A stretch of 64,000 nt of DNA from Ampullaceana balthica (Eukaryota > Mollusca > Gastropoda > Lymnaeidae), in assembly GCA_944989445.1 (NCBI GenBank), contig CALYLW010000207.1, forward strand, positions 496,001 through 560,000, given 5' to 3'. Made by a program: the position numbers and the translations under genes. Positions 36,701 to 45,950 of the stretch are shown one piece after another. The notes under the pieces were generated by a model that saw only the letters and a list, made by a program, of their open reading frames with translations, did no database searches and was not told the origin of the DNA. Numbering within the stretch: position 1 is the stretch's first letter; each line of letters starts with the position of its first letter.

Positions 36701-39700
36701 GGAAAATTCGACTAAGGGAGGTTGGAAGCCAAAAATATTTGAGTTAAGGAGATCTAAAATACATTAGTCTTATGGAATTTGGCAGGGACCTAACAATTAA
36801 TTCGATATAGGGAGGTTTTCGACTTAGGGAAGTTCGACTTAGGGAGGTCCGAATGTACTTTATTTTGAAAAAAACAACAACTGATGTTTGAGGTGATAGT
36901 CATTTAAATTTGAGTAAGATAACTTCTGCTGAATGAACTTTAAAATAATATTATACTTGCCTGGAACTGAACCTGAAAAAAGACAAACAGACTTTGTTAA
37001 CAACTGTAATAACAAATTTTGCTTATGATTATAACTATTAATCAGGTTTTTTAAAATGTGGTTCATGGTAGATTGAAATTGTGTTGCAGATGGTTTACAT
37101 CAAATCAATTAGTTCCCAGTGTATGGAATGTAAAATATAAAACAGAAAGTTCAGGCTGAACTTAAATTACAGAAAGCATGTTTTTACTTTTTATAGCTAA
37201 AAAAAGGCCACAACAATATATTAAAAGTTAAATATAAACTTGGACCATATATTCATTATTAAAATTAGCATTATGTTAAATAAAAGCCAATTAAATGTTT
37301 GTCTATAATAAATTTTATATTTATGCATTAATTGTCTTTATTCTTGCACTTCAAAAAAAAATGAAATAAATAAATAAATATTTTTAAAAAAAAAGAATAA
37401 ACCTGATTGTCCAAGTTGCTTGTAAAAACCGATATTCCAAATGCAATTGTGGAGCTCGTGATTTCATGGGCTCCTAAAATAGAAATGATAATTGCAGTTT
37501 AACAACCAAATTTTCAGATATTGAACTTTAGATAATTTAGTTTAAATAATAAATATAAATAAGCATAACCTATACTATATGTTGATAAAAGTGAAAGATA
37601 ATGTGTTTCATTGTTTAATGTACTAAACCAGGGGTCTGCAAACAGGGGTATATTACCATATTTGGGGTAAAAAGGGAACTCTTGGAGGTAATGCAGACTC
37701 ATTAGGGGCATATAAATACACTAGAATGAGCTCCTTTGGTGATAATGTCAACATAAAGTTGTATATTTTGGGTTATCAGGCAAACAAGTTCACCAACCCC
37801 TGTGCTAAACAGACATCCATGGCATAGCCTTGACATAAATTTATCAGTGATCGAATAGCAGATTTTACCCAATTTTAAAACTTTAATAAGAGTAATAGTT
37901 TATAAAAATTATGTTTGTGTATCTTTTGACATAAAACACCTACCAGCTTAATGGCAACATGTTCATTGTTGTAGAGATTTTTTCCTGAAATTAAAGTAGA
38001 TACATCTTTAATATGAACACAACATACGTAATTTTAGCATTTGACATACACAAGCAAGTTGAAAGCATACATTTCAAAATCTAGAAAGGGAACTTTAGTT
38101 TTTAAAAGTTTTATTTTACAAAGAATTTATAACATTAATATTTTTTTAAAGGAATTTTATGCATAATACAGTGGGGCCCGCTTAAGTCGACGGCCTCGGG
38201 GTATGAAAAATGGCGCCGAGATAACCGATCACCGAGTTAAACGAAAACCAATATGGCGGCAAAATACTAACATGCGCTTGAAATTTCTTTATAATTATAT
38301 ACATGATGTTCATTAATTAGTGATGGGATGATTAATCGGAATCGTATCGGATTATCGGGACCCTATTTCTTCACTCTTTCCTAAGGTTGTTAAGACCGTT
38401 CGTTTTTAAGGACCGTTTAAGTTTAAATATAACCCTTTATTGCGTTAGCGCAGTGTTTTTTCCCTAGTACATACCTACATGTATAAGGAATTTATCTAGT
38501 CCTGCCCCACACACCTCGTGAGCGCGCAGGGTCCGCTGGTGACTTTCCTTACAAGCTACACAGCTTACAATGGACTCAGAATTCCTTCAGTAACTTGAGT
38601 GCTAATCGGACTAACCAACAACAATGGTGTGGGAGATTGAGAGTGGGGGTGGGTAAACTGTCTGTAGTCTCTTTTATATATTTTAAAATCTGGGGAGCCT
38701 TGTTTACAGTAAGCACCCTATGATTTTTCATCCCATCACTAGCCTTAATAAATGAGAATGTACATGCACATGATTTATTGAGTTTTTTTTTACACAAATG
38801 CGTTGCCGTTATTTATTTATCATGACCTATATATGACTCATAACAAAGCGAACTCTTCTCTATAAAAGTGTACAAAAATAAATTAGGAACTCCTTTTGAA
38901 CCTTCAACTTTGATACATTTTAATTAATTCTAACCAATAGTTAAATGGCTTTTGCACATGGCCACTTCTTATGAATGAAACAATGAGAACAAAGCAATAG
39001 TAATAGAGTCAAAATGAGGTTGAAGGATGAATGGTTGCCAATGACAACAAGTCTACACACGGTACATTTTGTTATTCCATACGAAACGAAATGTTTTAGA
39101 CATGCGATTCTGCATGCATCTTTGCTAATGGAGCAATTACGTAATACTCGGCATCACTTACGCGGCCGATTGCCGCGTATCGCACAGTATACGAAAATCG
39201 GCCGATGCCGAGTAGCCGAACCGATCGGTTTAGCCCTATCGATAAGAACATTTTCAAAAGCTGGCGATTTAAGTTAGTAACACAGCGCTGTGAGCAAGCG
39301 GGCTGTGACGTCACCAGCGAGGCAGAAATTTTATGCCTTCACTTGGTTATAAAAAATCACATCTAACATTTTCAAAAGCTGACGATTGGTCATGGGGATC
39401 GAGATAACCAACACTAAGTGGCAAATTTGACCCTCTTTTGTGCTTGAGGTATTAGGGTTTGGCGACTTAAAAAAATAGAATTAACCGTTGAAAAAATGCA
39501 AAGACAAAGAGAGAATTTGGCGGTTCCAAAAAAAAAGCTGACTTAATAGAGCTGGCGAGTTAACCGGGCTCGAGTTAAGTGGGCCCCACTGTATTGCAAA
39601 TATTATGATGTTTATTTAGTTGCAACAGGAGTAAATTTATCAAAGCATATGTAACGGTTCTCAGGAGGTACAAATTAAATAAAGATAATATTAAAAATGT

Positions 39701-42700
39701 AAACACTAAAATTTAAATGCCATTCGAACTTTGACCAAAACCATGTATGGTACCAGAAATAAAATTAACACTACTAAGGTTGTTAAGAACACTCTTTAGA
39801 GGACCATTTAACAATCTGTTAACAAGGTATTTTTCCTTAGTTCTTAAACCACACAAGAAAAAGTTTAGCAACCCCTGTCCCACATGGTCCACTGGTGACA
39901 TGCGTTCACCTTTCTTGGAAATGCCCCTCAACTCAGCAAATTAAATGTTGAGCCAAACTAAGAAATATACAGTGATGATAATGCATTTTAAAAAAAAGGC
40001 ATATTATTTTATATTTGCCAACTTGTCTGAAATTTAAGATTTGACACCAAAAAATGAACTCTGGGTAATACAGATAAATTAAAGTTATGATTAACTGGTC
40101 CAGAAAAAACTGGACCTGTCCTGATTTTAGGACCTGTTAATCGCTAACAACCTTAAACACTACACTATTGAACCTGAATTATGACATAATGTGTTATGTC
40201 TTTTCAAGGATTTTAAAAATTAATTAGTAGTTAGCTGAAATACAAATTACTTTTCATACTTGTTAATTTTTTTAACAAAAGACTAGATGCATGATTTATA
40301 ATTTTCTTACATGTACAATTTGATTTCAATTAGTGCTGCTAAAAACTACAAAATATTTTAATAATTTTATTCACTAGAAGAGGCTTCCCCTAGTAAAAAA
40401 AAACATGAAGGAATTATAGCAATCATTAAGTCAGTAAAGTAAGGGAATGTATATTGCACTTTATGCGGTTTTCATTAAGTTAAGTTAACTTTTTGGAAAT
40501 CCAGGACATTGACCCAAATGGAAAGTTTTACAATTAAATCCAAAAATATATTAGATTGAAAAATTAGCTTGAGTAAAAAAATAATAGAAATTATAGTGTC
40601 CCATAAACACTTTATATTCTCAGTGTTAAAAAAATTCACATCACAAAGTATTGTTATAAATTTATGAAAACTGAAGTCTTTCACACATTTCAAATAGGAA
40701 CAAGTATTAATAGCATAATTCACAGAAGACTTATTCATCTAAGTTTATGTAAAAATAAACACATTTGTTCTATATGCGTGAATAATATACAAAATATGAC
40801 AAATGTTTCAAAAAAGTTTTAAAATTAAAATTTTTAAAAATATGTTATTTCTGTATGGCTTTTTGTTTGACTTTAGAACAGTTCTTTTAAAATCTTTAAA
40901 AGTTGGCATATTTCATGAATTCAATTTAAAATAGTAAAACTAAATAATAATGTAGATTTTAGCTAAGCACACCATATTTTTAAATAACTTCATCAAAGAA
41001 TTATAATTAACTAATCTTTCATAGTTATAGTCATTATATATGGTTTAACAGGTGACCAGACAAAACGATAAAAAACAAGTGACAAAACAACTTGTCCACC
41101 GTCTTTAATGCCTCATCTTATATAATAAAAGGCTATGTTCCGTGCGGTCATCGATAGCGATTGGTCCCTCAAACACAACATATGACTCCTACAGCCAATC
41201 ATATTGAACACGTTTACGCGGACGTTCAAAAAGAGTTATTTTTGGTGCAGTATTTCTTCCAAGACTTTATTTTGAGTTATGCGCGTTGGGATTTATAGTC
41301 AAAAGCTCTGTTTTTACGAGTTATTTATTTTAGGGGTCTACCGATATGCATTTTTGCCGATATTGCCGATACCGATATATTTTTTGCCGATATGAGTATT
41401 TGTTAGGACAAAAACCAGCGGTCATATTTGATGATGTCATTCTTAAGTTTATAACTCGTAATTATTTATAATTTAGGGGTCTACGGATATGCAGTTTTGC
41501 CGATATTACCGTTGTTTTGTTTTGCAGAAACAAAGATTCCGATTCAAATTACGAACTCCTTTTGAAAACTTCAACTTTGACTCATGATTATTAATTCTAA
41601 CCAATAGTTTAATGGCTTTTGCACACGGCCACCTTTTATGAATGAAACAATAAGAACACAGTAATAGTAATGGAGTTAAAATGAGGTTGAAGAATGAATG
41701 GTTGCCAATGACAAGTCTGCACACGGTACATTTTGTTATTTCAATCCAAACGAAATGTTTCAGACATCTGCGATTCTGCGTGCATCTTTGCTATTAGAGC
41801 AATTACGTGAACATAATGTTTACATGTTATCCATTTATTAGAGCAATTACGGTATACTTGGCATCGGCACTATTTATACAGTATTTCCGAGTATACGAAA
41901 ATCGGCCGATACCTAAACAATATCATAGCACACGACACAAAACATCGTGGCTGTACATATTAATACTAGGACTCTTTTGGCTATTTCAATACCGGTATCG
42001 GGGTCGATATATTAATTTGTCGAGATATTGTAAATCTAAAGAGAGTTTTTTTCCTGTTGTTTTTTTTTGGGAAAAATGTCACTTATTATGAAATATCGGT
42101 GACGTCAATATCGGGACCTTTACATGCTACCGATACCGATATCGGTGCCGATATATCGGCCAGCCGATATATCGGATCGGTAGACCCCTAATTTATTTTA
42201 ACTATAATGAATATTTGATGTGATGCACATGTATGCCGGTCGAGGCGGCTGTTGGAGGGGAGTTACAACATGCCACCGAACGGTGGCTGAACGTCCTTGG
42301 ACGGGCTTTGTTTTTCGTGTACAATAAAGTTTAATCAATTTTTAAGATATTCTACATGCTAAATGGTTGGAGAGACACTGTATCGGTAATCAGACTTGCC
42401 TATGATTACATTAACATGTTATAGCCAATTGAATTATTTTACCTATTCTTTTAATTATACACCATTCATTCAAAGGTGTAATTAAATGACATTACAAATT
42501 TACTCCACTTTTGCCATGTACATTGTAATTACAATTAGGGATGTGACTGAGCTGATGAAAATCCGCATCCGTCGGATTCGGCAAATATAAATCCGTCGGA
42601 TTCGAATGCGGATTTGGTCAACACTTGGCTAAAAGGGGGTATACCAAGTTGTCAGTCCCGTGCCCCCCATACAATCATGACCAAATATGACGTCTAACCT

Positions 42701-45052
42701 ACGGAAGCTGAGTAAGGGTCCAGGAGTTTAGTTTTATCTGTTTTCTTTAATTCGGGTTTTCGAAAGTCTCTAGGTTTTTTAATTTTAGTTACGATTTCTA
42801 CGGCCGTGTTTTATCTGAAAACGGCAATTTTTCAAATTCGATTCCGATGGAATTTTTTTTAATGCATAATAACTGACAGACTTGAGATAATTAATAACAA
42901 TGTAATTAATTACACATTTTATTTACAATTGCTGTTTTCTAATTTCTTCATTAAATGTTTATTTTCAGTGTAAAGTGAAAATACTGTATAGCAGATCACA
43001 TCCATTTGAATATAGCGTCATGGTATACAGCATACTCATATAGTACTTTGACCCAATATGACATACATTTTGTCTCCAAGTAATGAGCAATCTGAATATT
43101 ATAATGTTCTTTGATAGTGTCAGAATGTACATACATGCTTGCTCATGCAAACGAACAATATCTGCAATTTTAAGGGTGTGCTACAAACTATGGTTGTGTT
43201 TTCAGATATAACGTAAAATAATTTAATGAACTAGCCGACTTTCTTATATAACAATAAAATCCAAAAGCTGGTCCTAATAAATGTGCACATACTGCACTGT
43301 AAGAGGAAACATGTCTTAGTAAAATAATGTTAATGTTTAACGTTATTGAAACAATTACCAAAAATTCTCAATAAAAAATGTTGTAAGTAAAAAAAAGTAC
43401 TAATGAGGCATTAAAGACGGTGGACAAGTTGTCGTTTTGTCACCTTGTCATTTTCTCGTTTTGTCATGGAACCTGTTTAACCACAGAATTATGCATACAT
43501 GCATACTTAATTTAAATGTGAAATTACCTACAAGTAAATTACAATTTTCATCTTATTTACAACAAAATAAATAAGGCATGTCTAAAAAATAAATGCTTGG
43601 TATCTGCACACAAAAGAAATGAACGACAAATGAGCATAAGTTACAAGGATATATGCTCATTTTAACAAATGAAGGCCACTGTTCCCAAACGTGTATTATT
43701 ATTTCACATATAATATATATTTGTTCTAAAGCCAACTTTTTCAAACACAAATATTTCTGGGAAAACATTGGAATAGTTGGTTTATGCGTTGGTCAAATGG
43801 TCACATTATTATGATATAACATTCATACGAACAGAATTTATATTTAGGAGAAAAAGTAATTAACCACATTCACTGAGGTGATATATACAAGTTCTTTGAC
43901 TTTGCTTAAGTAAGTGTATAAAGTTACTAACATTAATGAATATAGGCCTAATAAAATTTCATACTTTTATTAGACGCTACCAAAAGTTTAAATATATTTT
44001 AAAAATGGATTCTAATTTTGATAAGAACTCATTATAAATATTTAATACGACTTATTAGGGGGATTTACACTTATGACTTATGTTTACTTTTTAGGGGATA
44101 TTTATAGCAGAATACCAAGCACCAGACCTCTATTTTGGAAACTTATATTCTACTGTACATTTGCTATTTCTTTGAACTTTTTATTTAATTATTTTCTTTA
44201 GTACCATATGGCTAACACTTGCATGTTATTTCAGGTGGTCAGCATAATAAGAGTAGATATTTCACTTTTTAGACTTACTGAAAAAACTTTTAAGGGTTGA
44301 CTTATTAACAAATAGGCTTAAAACAAGCGTACCAGTTTTTTCTATTTTTATATTTACTTGATAAAATTATTGTTGATGATAAAGGATGAGAGGCACTATA
44401 AGAATATTTTGCTATGACTATGAGACAATCTCATTAAGATAGGTACATAGTACATTGACATTTAGATGATGGCAATTTTATTGTATCACTTTAAATATAA
44501 AACATTTAGCAAGAAGTAACAAAAACTTGCAGTCACCTCCTTTCCAGGCAACATCAAAATAATTGTGCAATCAAATTGAGGTCTCTGCATAATGAATGAG
44601 CATGACACGATATAATGATTAATTTACAGGGCTCATCTCGACCTACATTTTCTTGGTTAAATTAACAATTATCAAACAAACAAACAAAAAACACAAAAAA
44701 GCTTAATTATGGATGAATATGAATATTGAGGACATTTATTTAAAACAAATACTATAGGCTATAGACACTATGACTATAGACTATGTCTATAGACTATACT
44801 ATAGTTTATTTAGATTTTAGCATAAGCAGGAGGCAGGAGGGTAAAGCCAATCTGGTTTTCCTTACCTACTCGTAGTTCTCCGAAATTGCCACAACCTATC
44901 TTTTTGCCAACTCTAAAGTTGGGACCCACCATCAACACTCCAGTGTTACTGGATGATGGTTGTCGCTGACCGCTATGCATACCGCGAGAACTGGCAGACT
45001 TTCTTCGAGTTGATTCGTCTTGCTTCTCGAATTCCTTTTTCGGTGTAGTCAT
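21725..45052 (-). CDS. CSNK1G: Casein kinase 1 gamma, serine/threonine kinase
   Basis: Membrane-associated CK1 gamma kinase; the family acts in Wnt/LRP6 phosphorylation and trafficking. Exons: 45052-44866, 37984-37944, 37473-37403, 33310-33162, 33006-32772, 32501-32331, 31995-31850, 30260-30110, 26736-26638, 23125-23019, then 22697-22649 or 21788-21725. Visible motifs are the Gly loop IGCGNFGEL (residues 52-60), VAIK with catalytic Lys about 75, [52 protein letters not shown] and [10 protein letters not shown], then a variable tail with RHGGSVQ and the C-terminal ETKCC plus basic residues used for lipid anchoring in this family. Residue identity to vertebrate CSNK1G1-3 is very high. Exon 37473-37403 has one extra T. 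Exon 30260-30110 seems to lack one A, and its link to 31850 is unresolved; a short exon of the PTPVG type may be missing. The first intron is about 6.9 kb. Confidence 0.95.
22019..22252 (+). other. Unassigned open frame of 77 codons
   Basis: The plus-strand frame lies between the two CSNK1G terminal exons and is more GC-rich than its surroundings. I recognise no domain. It includes a perfect 12-bp palindrome GAAGCGCGCTTC at about 22076-22087. It may be a fragment of a mobile element or chance; no splice or promoter signal supports a gene. Confidence 0.2.
22649..22697 (-). CDS. CSNK1G: CSNK1G proximal alternative last exon
   Basis: After acceptor TTCTTGCAG the exon reads G TGC TGT TTC TTC and encodes [15 protein letters not shown] then TAA. 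It joins in phase to exon 23125-23019 to give ETKCCFF, matching the vertebrate ETKCCCFFKRRKRK C-terminus. This is the canonical CK1 gamma tail. Confidence 0.85.
26512..26565 (-). CDS. Possible CSNK1G cassette exon (54 nt)
   Basis: The acceptor TGATGTGTAG and donor TCG|GTAGTT bound 18 codons in phase 0-0, encoding [18 protein letters not shown]. It is GC-richer than the intron around it and lies between exons ending SVQ and starting VMSS, so inclusion keeps the frame. No homologous insert is known to me, and it could be chance. Confidence 0.3.
27957..28560 (+). mobile_element. hAT transposase N-terminal fossil
   Basis: The left part (about 27960) resembles a hAT terminus (CGGTGGCCAAATCGCGGATC). 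At 28295-28500 the plus strand encodes [28 protein letters not shown] and STEASY, the BED-like and following blocks of hAT transposases of the EPM2AIP1/GTF2IRD2/ZBED type, interrupted by stops. It is inactive. The right end is not located. Confidence 0.55.
34303..36858. mobile_element. pogo/Tigger-like element containing a nested hAT
   Basis: The left end CAGACCTCTCCAAGTCGAAC and the right end, read inverted, CGGACCTCCCTAAGTCGAAC form imperfect terminal inverted repeats of about 20-25 bp. CTTAGGGAGGTT-type repeats occur inside the right end. The core is interrupted by the hAT copy at 34453-36372. No pogo transposase remains, so this was probably non-autonomous. Confidence 0.6.
34453..36372 (+). 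mobile_element. Decayed hAT transposon with BED-finger transposase remnant
   Basis: The termini CAGTGGTTTTCAACCTGTGG (left) and CACTGGTTCTCAACCTTTTG (right, inverted) are typical of Charlie/SPIN-type hATs. Flanking octamers GGCTAGAA and GGCTTAAC may be a diverged 8-bp target duplication. Plus-strand remnants include a BED zinc finger ([32 protein letters not shown] at about 34940-35130) and the C-terminal dimerisation block ([32 protein letters not shown] at 35835-35985). Multiple stops and frameshifts make it a pseudogene. Confidence 0.8.
36961..36972 (-). CDS. Candidate CSNK1G 12-nt microexon
   Basis: TTTTTTCAG|GTTCAGTTCCAG|GCAAGT: a strong acceptor, 12 nt and a consensus GC donor. Phase 1-1 would insert Gly-Ser-Val-Pro between KQLGQS and EGVPNV without breaking the frame. 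Direct joining without it matches vertebrate lengths better, so it would be optional. It could be chance. Confidence 0.3.
37403..37473 (-). CDS. CSNK1G: CSNK1G exon with one-base frameshift
   Basis: The exon encodes [16 protein letters not shown] and then, after a run of five T where four are expected, YKQLGQS only if one T is ignored. The exon is 71 nt whereas the flanking phases need 70. All three CK1 gamma paralogues have EYRFYKQL at this point. A homopolymer sequencing or assembly error is the simplest reading. Confidence 0.85.
37629..37802. mobile_element. Short hAT MITE (174 bp)
   Basis: The ends CAGGGGTCTGC and CCAACCCCTG form short inverted termini. Flanking octamers TACTAAAC and TGCTAAAC match at 7 of 8 positions, consistent with a hAT 8-bp target duplication. 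It is non-coding. Confidence 0.65.
38318..38741. mobile_element. Nested MITE with TAGTGATGGGATGA termini
   Basis: Perfect 14-bp inverted ends (TAGTGATGGGATGA and TCATCCCATCACTA) enclose about 400 bp inside pogo-like copy 1. One end of the same sequence is visible in copy 2 near 48530-48560. Confidence 0.65.
38880..39245. repeat. Partial copy of the 41331-42190 hAT MITE
   Basis: Long shared blocks with 41540-41900 include GAATGAATGGTTGCCAATGACA-like, ACACGGTACATTTTGTTATT and GATTCTGCATGCATCTTTGC-like segments, ending in CGGCCGAT-type satellite words. It is nested inside pogo-like copy 1. Confidence 0.65.
39775..40156. mobile_element. MITE with TAAGGTTGTTAA termini
   Basis: The left TAAGGTTGTTAAGAAC and right (inverted) TTAAGGTTGTTAGCGATTA ends bound about 380 bp of non-coding sequence. 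Related blocks occur at 38388-38545 and at 49150-49217. It lies in CSNK1G intron 1. Confidence 0.55.
41331..42190. mobile_element. hAT MITE with perfect 8-bp target duplication
   Basis: The termini TAGGGGTCTACCGATA and (inverted) TAGGGGTCTACCGATC are flanked on both sides by ATTTATTT, a perfect octamer. The interior is rich in CCGATAT/ATCGG words, and a second internal copy of the terminus occurs at about 41475. It is nested in the 41042-43483 element. Confidence 0.8.
42538..42870. repeat. Low-copy repeat with ATCCGNCGGATTCG words
   Basis: Two spaced copies of an ATCCGTCGGATTCG word (about 42563-42605) and a related CAAATTCGATTCCGAT segment at the far end suggest a degraded MITE. Boundaries are unclear. 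Confidence 0.3.
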
Positions 45053-45950
45053 TTAGGATATTTAGGAACTAAGGAGTCCTTATCAATCTGATTAGATGTT
45101 GATCTAATCATATGTAATAAGGACAGTGAGTATATATATTAAATAAAACTTGATCTGTTCCCAAGACCAAGAATTTAAAGTGGGAACGAAAGGACAGAAA
45201 GACTGAAGCTATAAGTAGCAAGTCATAAGAATAAGGCTGCCCCATCTAAATATATTTTGAAATAAACTTCACTGTAAGTTCCAGACATCTTATTTTATTC
45301 TTAAGACTTATGATCAACCCCAGCCAGCCCAAAATGATCACATTCTGACTTTCTTTGATGATGAGCAAGGTTTCTTTTTTTCTCAGATTTCACAAACACA
45401 ACAAAATTCTTGTTTTTCCTGTCTTTTGTCCAGCAGTAACAAGCGCCTTATAACTCACATATAGCCGGATCCAATCAATGCGCTATTAAGTGTTTTCTAA
45501 TACAGAAAACAGATATCTAATTAAATGGACTCTTTGGTTCTTGAAATGTTTGAGTCCATAAGTAGTTTTTATATAATTAGTTTGTGAGTGTAAATGTTTT
45601 CGATGACTCTAAACGAGTACTAGCTTTCGTCTGCGTATTGATACTCCCGGAAGTGGAAGAGGAGATGAAAAGCTGACTGCGCAAGTCGGGGCTCCTGGTA
45701 TCTAGGCGGAACGACTTTAAGATTTAAATAAAAAAGAAAGGCTCTATATTAAAATAAAGATCATGTTTCATTTTCACAACTCCTTTCACAGCTTATTCTT
45801 TTTTATTTATCCTCTGTCCTCAACATAAATCACCTTCGAAAGTAAATCAGCTGATATTATGACGTCATTTCCGCATCAACAAACATGGCGGATGTTTTGA
45901 AACATACCTTCTGAAAAGATTTAATGACAGACAAAATATATTTAAAAGTA
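45053..45950. promoter_or_regulatory. CSNK1G-CEP120 bidirectional promoter region
   Basis: The initiator codons of CSNK1G (45052, minus) and CEP120 (45951, plus) are 898 bp apart and divergent. Near the CEP120 side lie a perfect CRE palindrome TGACGTCA (45860-45867) and a YY1-like AACATGGCGGAT motif (45882-45893). No TATA box was recognised in a convincing position. The arrangement suggests shared regulation, which is inference. Confidence 0.6.
45885..45914 (+). other. Possible CEP120 upstream ORF
   Basis: ATG GCG GAT GTT TTG ... TGA encodes nine residues and ends 36 bp before the CEP120 start. The ATG coincides with the YY1-like motif. It would matter only if transcription starts upstream of it. 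Confidence 0.35.

Larger units (their letters stand above)
38169..39591. mobile_element. pogo-like non-autonomous element, copy 1 (intact ends)
   Basis: The termini CAGTGGGGCCCGCTTAAG and (inverted) CAGTGGGGCCCACTTAAC are flanked by TA on both sides, as expected for Tc1/mariner/pogo insertions. The subterminal blocks GTCGACGGCCTCGGGGTATG and GAGTTAACCGGGCTCGAG are shared with the copies at 47259-48707 and 56909-58183. Other repeats are nested inside: 38318-38741 and about 38880-39245. No transposase frame was found. Confidence 0.75.
41042..43483. mobile_element. 2.4-kb element with about 75-bp terminal inverted repeats
   Basis: The left arm 41042-41115 (GGTTTAACAGGTGACCAGAC to GTCTTTAATGCCTCAT) is inverted at 43402-43483 with small differences. 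The shared core AACTTGTCCACCGTCTTTAA is identical. The interior contains the hAT MITE at 41331-42190 and two adjacent hairpins at 42273-42303. No transposase frame was recognised, so its class is open. Confidence 0.65.

Noticed and set aside
39014..39314. Overlapping open frames on both strands
   Set aside because: They lie in a partial hAT MITE copy whose CCGAT-rich words recur at 41331-42190.
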